DNA from: an uncultured Pseudomonadales bacterium
GTDB taxonomy: Bacteria; Pseudomonadota; Gammaproteobacteria; Pseudomonadales; CANNCY01
NCBI GenBank assembly: GCA_947503335.1
Contig: CANNCY010000002.1
Location: forward strand, 496,001-560,000
Direction of reading: 5' to 3'
DNA length: 64,000 bases
Both the position numbers and the translations under genes were made by a program. The notes under the pieces were generated by a model. That model had not been told where the DNA came from and ran no database searches. It saw only the letters and a list, made by a program, of their open reading frames with translations. Below, piece after piece: positions 61,525-64,000 of the stretch (the first letter of the stretch is position 1; every line of letters starts with the position of its first letter).

Positions 61525-62448
61525 ATGAATGATGCCCACAATTTATTCGCCCGTTACTTAAAGGCCACAGGCTCATCTGTAACGCAGACCGGCGCCCCAT
61601 GGGTTATCGCAACACTTATTGCTCGCGAAGGCTCTAGCTATCGCAAAGAAGGGGCAATGATGTTTGTTTCACCCATTGGCGAGCGTATAGGTGTTTTAAG
61701 TGGTGGTTGTTTAGAAGACGACATCATCCACCAGGCATACCGCGTATCAGCAACCGGTAAGCCTAAGGTTGTTCATTACGACTCATTAGATGACGACAGT
61801 TTTTCAGGTGCTAACAACACTGGCTGCCTAGGTCGAATTCAGATTCTCTTAAACCCTGTTACTGTTGATATTCATGACCAGATTGTTACGGCGTATGACG
61901 CGCTAGAATCGGGCAAAACGACAACGTTTGAGCAGGCGATACCCAATGTTGACCCAGGCCTTAATAGAGCGAGTTGGGCACTAACGCCTAGGCATCGCTT
62001 TTTAGTGATCGGTGCAGGTCATGATGCAGTACCTATTTGCACCATCGCCAAGCAAATGGGTTGGCATGTTACGTTGTGGGATGACCGACCTAAATGGCAG
62101 CAGCATGCGTTGAAAAATATTGTCGATCATTATGTTACAACCGCACGAGGTCAACTTAACGAATTGCCATCGATGAGCTACGACGGCGTGCTATTGAAAA
62201 CCCACAACCTATCAGCTGACGCTATTTGGCTAAAGCACTTAGAGGCCTATCAACAATCGTTTAAATACATTGCATTGCTAGGGCCACAGTATCGTCGCCA
62301 AATGGTCATAGACGAAGCCAAACTAATTAGCAACGAATGGGCATTACAACGCGTGCATGCGCCCGCAGGCATCGATATTGGGGGCGACTCGCCCGAGGCA
62401 ATAGCGCTGTCGGTATTGTCTCAGGCGCATCAATCATTTCACCGCTAA
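61525..62448 (+). CDS. XdhC/CoxI-family molybdoenzyme maturation protein
   Basis: A 307-aa XdhC-family protein. An N-terminal XdhC/CoxI block (GSSYRKEGAMM; GVLSGGCLEDDII) is followed by a Rossmann-type C-terminal domain (FLVIGAGHDAVPI; TLWDDRPKWQ). XdhC proteins bind molybdenum cofactor and mediate its sulfuration and insertion into hydroxylases. Its stop overlaps by 4 bases the stop of the converging molybdopterin subunit gene, which is the obvious client. I use the ATG at 61525; a GTG at 61489 is an alternative, and neither has a strong ribosome site. Confidence 0.9.
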   Translation: MNDAHNLFARYLKATGSSVTQTGAPWVIATLIAREGSSYRKEGAMMFVSPIGERIGVLSGGCLEDDIIHQAYRVSATGKPKVVHYDSLDDDSFSGANNTGCLGRIQILLNPVTVDIHDQIVTAYDALESGKTTTFEQAIPNVDPGLNRASWALTPRHRFLVIGAGHDAVPICTIAKQMGWHVTLWDDRPKWQQHALKNIVDHYVTTARGQLNELPSMSYDGVLLKTHNLSADAIWLKHLEAYQQSFKYIALLGPQYRRQMVIDEAKLISNEWALQRVHAPAGIDIGGDSPEAIALSVLSQAHQSFHR

Positions 62449-64000
62449 ACGATTCGATACCCTTCTTTTGACATCGGCAATGTTCTAATACGATGCCCCG
62501 TAGCAGCGTAAATAGCGTTGGTAACCGCCGGTGCTAGTGGCGGCAGGGCAGGTTCGCCCAACCCTGATGGCGGATACTTACTAGTAACCCAATGGGTCTC
62601 AATAATGGGTTGTGCCGGCATTCTAAGTAGTGGATAAGTATTAAAGTTACCCTGCTGAACCGCGCCATTCTCGAAAGTAATCTCTTGCCCGGCCAATGTG
62701 CTTAAGCCGTCTGTAACAGAGCCTTCTACTTGGTTTTCACCACCGGCTTTGTTCAACAACATGCCCACATCGGCTGCTACTACAACCCTATCTACGCTCA
62801 CTTCATTGCGGTCGCTAACAGTCACCTCAGCAACCTCAGCAAAGTACCCTAGGTGACTAAAGTAAAAAGATAGCCCTTGCCCTTTGCCTTTTGGCATCGG
62901 CTTACCCCAATTAGCTTTTTCTGCAGCCAGTTTGGTTACGGCAATTGCACGCTCTGTATTAAAGTGTCGCGCTTTCTTTTTACCGAGCCATCTGGGTTCG
63001 CCAAACTGCTCGAGTAAAAATTCTAAATGATCGCGCCCCGCTGCTGCAGACATCTCGTGAATAAAGCTTTGGTACACCCATGCCATTGTGCAAGAACCCG
63101 GTGCACGCCACCATCCCGCCGGTATCTTTAAAGGCAATCGATGTGCTTCGAAGCTTAGGTTAGCAATTTCGGGGCATTGCAAATCACCCGAACTAGCGTT
63201 GCCACCTCGTACAGGTTTAGCAGCATCTTTATCTGCTTCATAGAACGTAATAGTGCTGTCGCGAAGCGCGGTGAGCTTGCCTTCTTTATCAACACCGCCT
63301 GTAAGATTATGAAAACCACCGACGCGATAAAAGTCGTGAGCCGTATCGGCTTCTCGTGTCCACATTAACTTGATGGGTGCACTTACTTTATGGGCAATAG
63401 CCGCAGCTTCAACGACGTAATCGTTCATCAAGCGGCGACCAAAGCCACCACCGATACGCAGCTGCGTAACTTGGATATCAGATTCTTCAATGCCTAATGT
63501 GCCAGCTACAAGCGGTGCAATTGATTGAGGTGTTTGAGAAGGAGCCAAAATTTGCATCTTGCCATTGTTATACCAAGCTGTGCAGTTTTGTGGCTCCATT
63601 GGCGCATGAGCAACAAAGGGGTACGTATAGAATGCCTCAACAACCTTATCGGCTGCCTCTATGGCACCCTTCACATCCCCCTTACTCGACACTACTTCGC
63701 CTTGCGTCTTAGTTAGCGCCTTAGCTTTTGTGACTAAATCAGACCATGATTCTGACGCGGCGTTATCGTAATTCCATTCAACCTTAAGCGCGTCGGCAGC
63801 CTTAAACGCTTCGTAGGTAGATTTCGCGATAATGGCAACACCAGGCCTTAAACCTGTTTGCTCGTCACCACCTTCAATAATGAACGCATCAACAACGCCA
63901 TCAAGTTGTTTAACACTGTCTAAATTAGCTGATTTAACGCTACCGCCAAAACTGGGGCACTTTGTAAAAGTTGCGTATAGCATGCCCGGCAACTTTTGAT
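62445..64000 (-). CDS. IorB-like molybdopterin-binding aldehyde/isoquinoline oxidoreductase subunit (5' partial)
   Basis: The last ~515 residues of a xanthine-oxidase-family large subunit, of the isoquinoline 1-oxidoreductase beta (IorB) type, in which the chain runs as a single large subunit. The frame is open to the right edge with LPGMLYATFTKCP, a conserved internal block, so the start lies beyond. Mo-cofactor motifs are GGGFGRRL and GWWRAPG, and the C-terminal GEPALPP has the catalytic Glu. IorB partners are a small 2Fe-2S subunit (IorA) outside this window. Substrate may be an N-heterocycle or aldehyde. The converging XdhC-family gene supplies maturation. Confidence 0.92.
   Translation of the reverse strand, partial: QKLPGMLYATFTKCPSFGGSVKSANLDSVKQLDGVVDAFIIEGGDEQTGLRPGVAIIAKSTYEAFKAADALKVEWNYDNAASESWSDLVTKAKALTKTQGEVVSSKGDVKGAIEAADKVVEAFYTYPFVAHAPMEPQNCTAWYNNGKMQILAPSQTPQSIAPLVAGTLGIEESDIQVTQLRIGGGFGRRLMNDYVVEAAAIAHKVSAPIKLMWTREADTAHDFYRVGGFHNLTGGVDKEGKLTALRDSTITFYEADKDAAKPVRGGNASSGDLQCPEIANLSFEAHRLPLKIPAGWWRAPGSCTMAWVYQSFIHEMSAAAGRDHLEFLLEQFGEPRWLGKKKARHFNTERAIAVTKLAAEKANWGKPMPKGKGQGLSFYFSHLGYFAEVAEVTVSDRNEVSVDRVVVAADVGMLLNKAGGENQVEGSVTDGLSTLAGQEITFENGAVQQGNFNTYPLLRMPAQPIIETHWVTSKYPPSGLGEPALPPLAPAVTNAIYAATGHRIRTLPMSKEGYRIV

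Noticed and set aside
1-64000. CRISPR arrays, tRNA genes, insertion sequences, prophage or defence genes
   Set aside because: I found no regularly spaced repeats, cloverleaf-like stretches, transposase or integrase frames, and no gap large enough to hide them.

Overview
The window looks like a chromosomal segment of a marine-type, TonB-rich gammaproteobacterium. The reasons are a full-length glycine cleavage set beside an L-serine ammonia-lyase, a DbpA helicase, an RND efflux pair, several outer-membrane barrel proteins, a formylglycine sulfatase and Na+-coupled transporters. No rRNA, tRNA, CRISPR, insertion sequence or phage gene was seen. Coding density is high: no gap between genes exceeds about 215 bases, and most neighbours overlap by 1-8 bases. 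Genus cannot be fixed from the sequence alone.

Bases 1-16201 form a catabolic island of unknown substrate. A plus-strand operon holds a HisD/HpsN-like dehydrogenase (cut by the window edge), a LacI regulator, an alpha/beta hydrolase and a HpcH/HpaI-type aldolase. It converges on a minus-strand operon of a tandem-SnoaL protein, a COG3618-type amidohydrolase/lactonase and a sodium:solute symporter. Next come a bicupin, a secreted serine hydrolase, a second tandem-SnoaL protein, a TonB-dependent receptor, a TPR-sulfotransferase and a third tandem-SnoaL protein. A 15-bp box (gene-sense TGCATTCGAAGTACA) recurs in front of the bicupin, the serine hydrolase, the receptor (two copies 33 bp apart) and, less well conserved, the third SnoaL gene. 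This suggests one regulon, with the local LacI protein as candidate regulator. I consider this the most likely undescribed system here.

Bases 16306-23217 hold sdaA-gcvH and gcvT-gcvP, separated by a lysR gene on the other strand. The same LysR-type inverted repeat (perfect TTAATAG-N11-CTATTAA before gcvT, imperfect before sdaA) points to a local glycine/serine switch. Bases 23219-29978 carry a CBM9/DUF5916 barrel protein, a D15-family barrel, a lipoprotein, a DUF1295 membrane protein and a DASS-family anion symporter.

Bases 29941-39415 are one tight nine-gene minus-strand operon: an octahaem cytochrome c with TPRs, MoxR, DUF58, DUF4381, BatA, BatB/C, BatD, a DedA/VTT protein and a lipocalin. 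Upstream lie an arylsulfatase and a small cupin, divergent from a PafA-like phosphatase. Bases 43369-54266 hold a YedI-like DUF808 protein, an RND pump with its adaptor, a weak methyltransferase-like protein, a thiolase/acyl-CoA dehydrogenase/3-hydroxyisobutyrate dehydrogenase operon and a divergent acyl-CoA synthetase. An ATTCGCATA repeat operator lies between the last two.

The remainder (54266-64000) has a cyclophilin, a CPBP protease, a secreted protein of unknown function, DbpA, a GIDE-LemA fusion membrane protein, another serine hydrolase, an XdhC-family protein and the 3' part of an IorB-like molybdopterin hydroxylase subunit that runs off the right edge.
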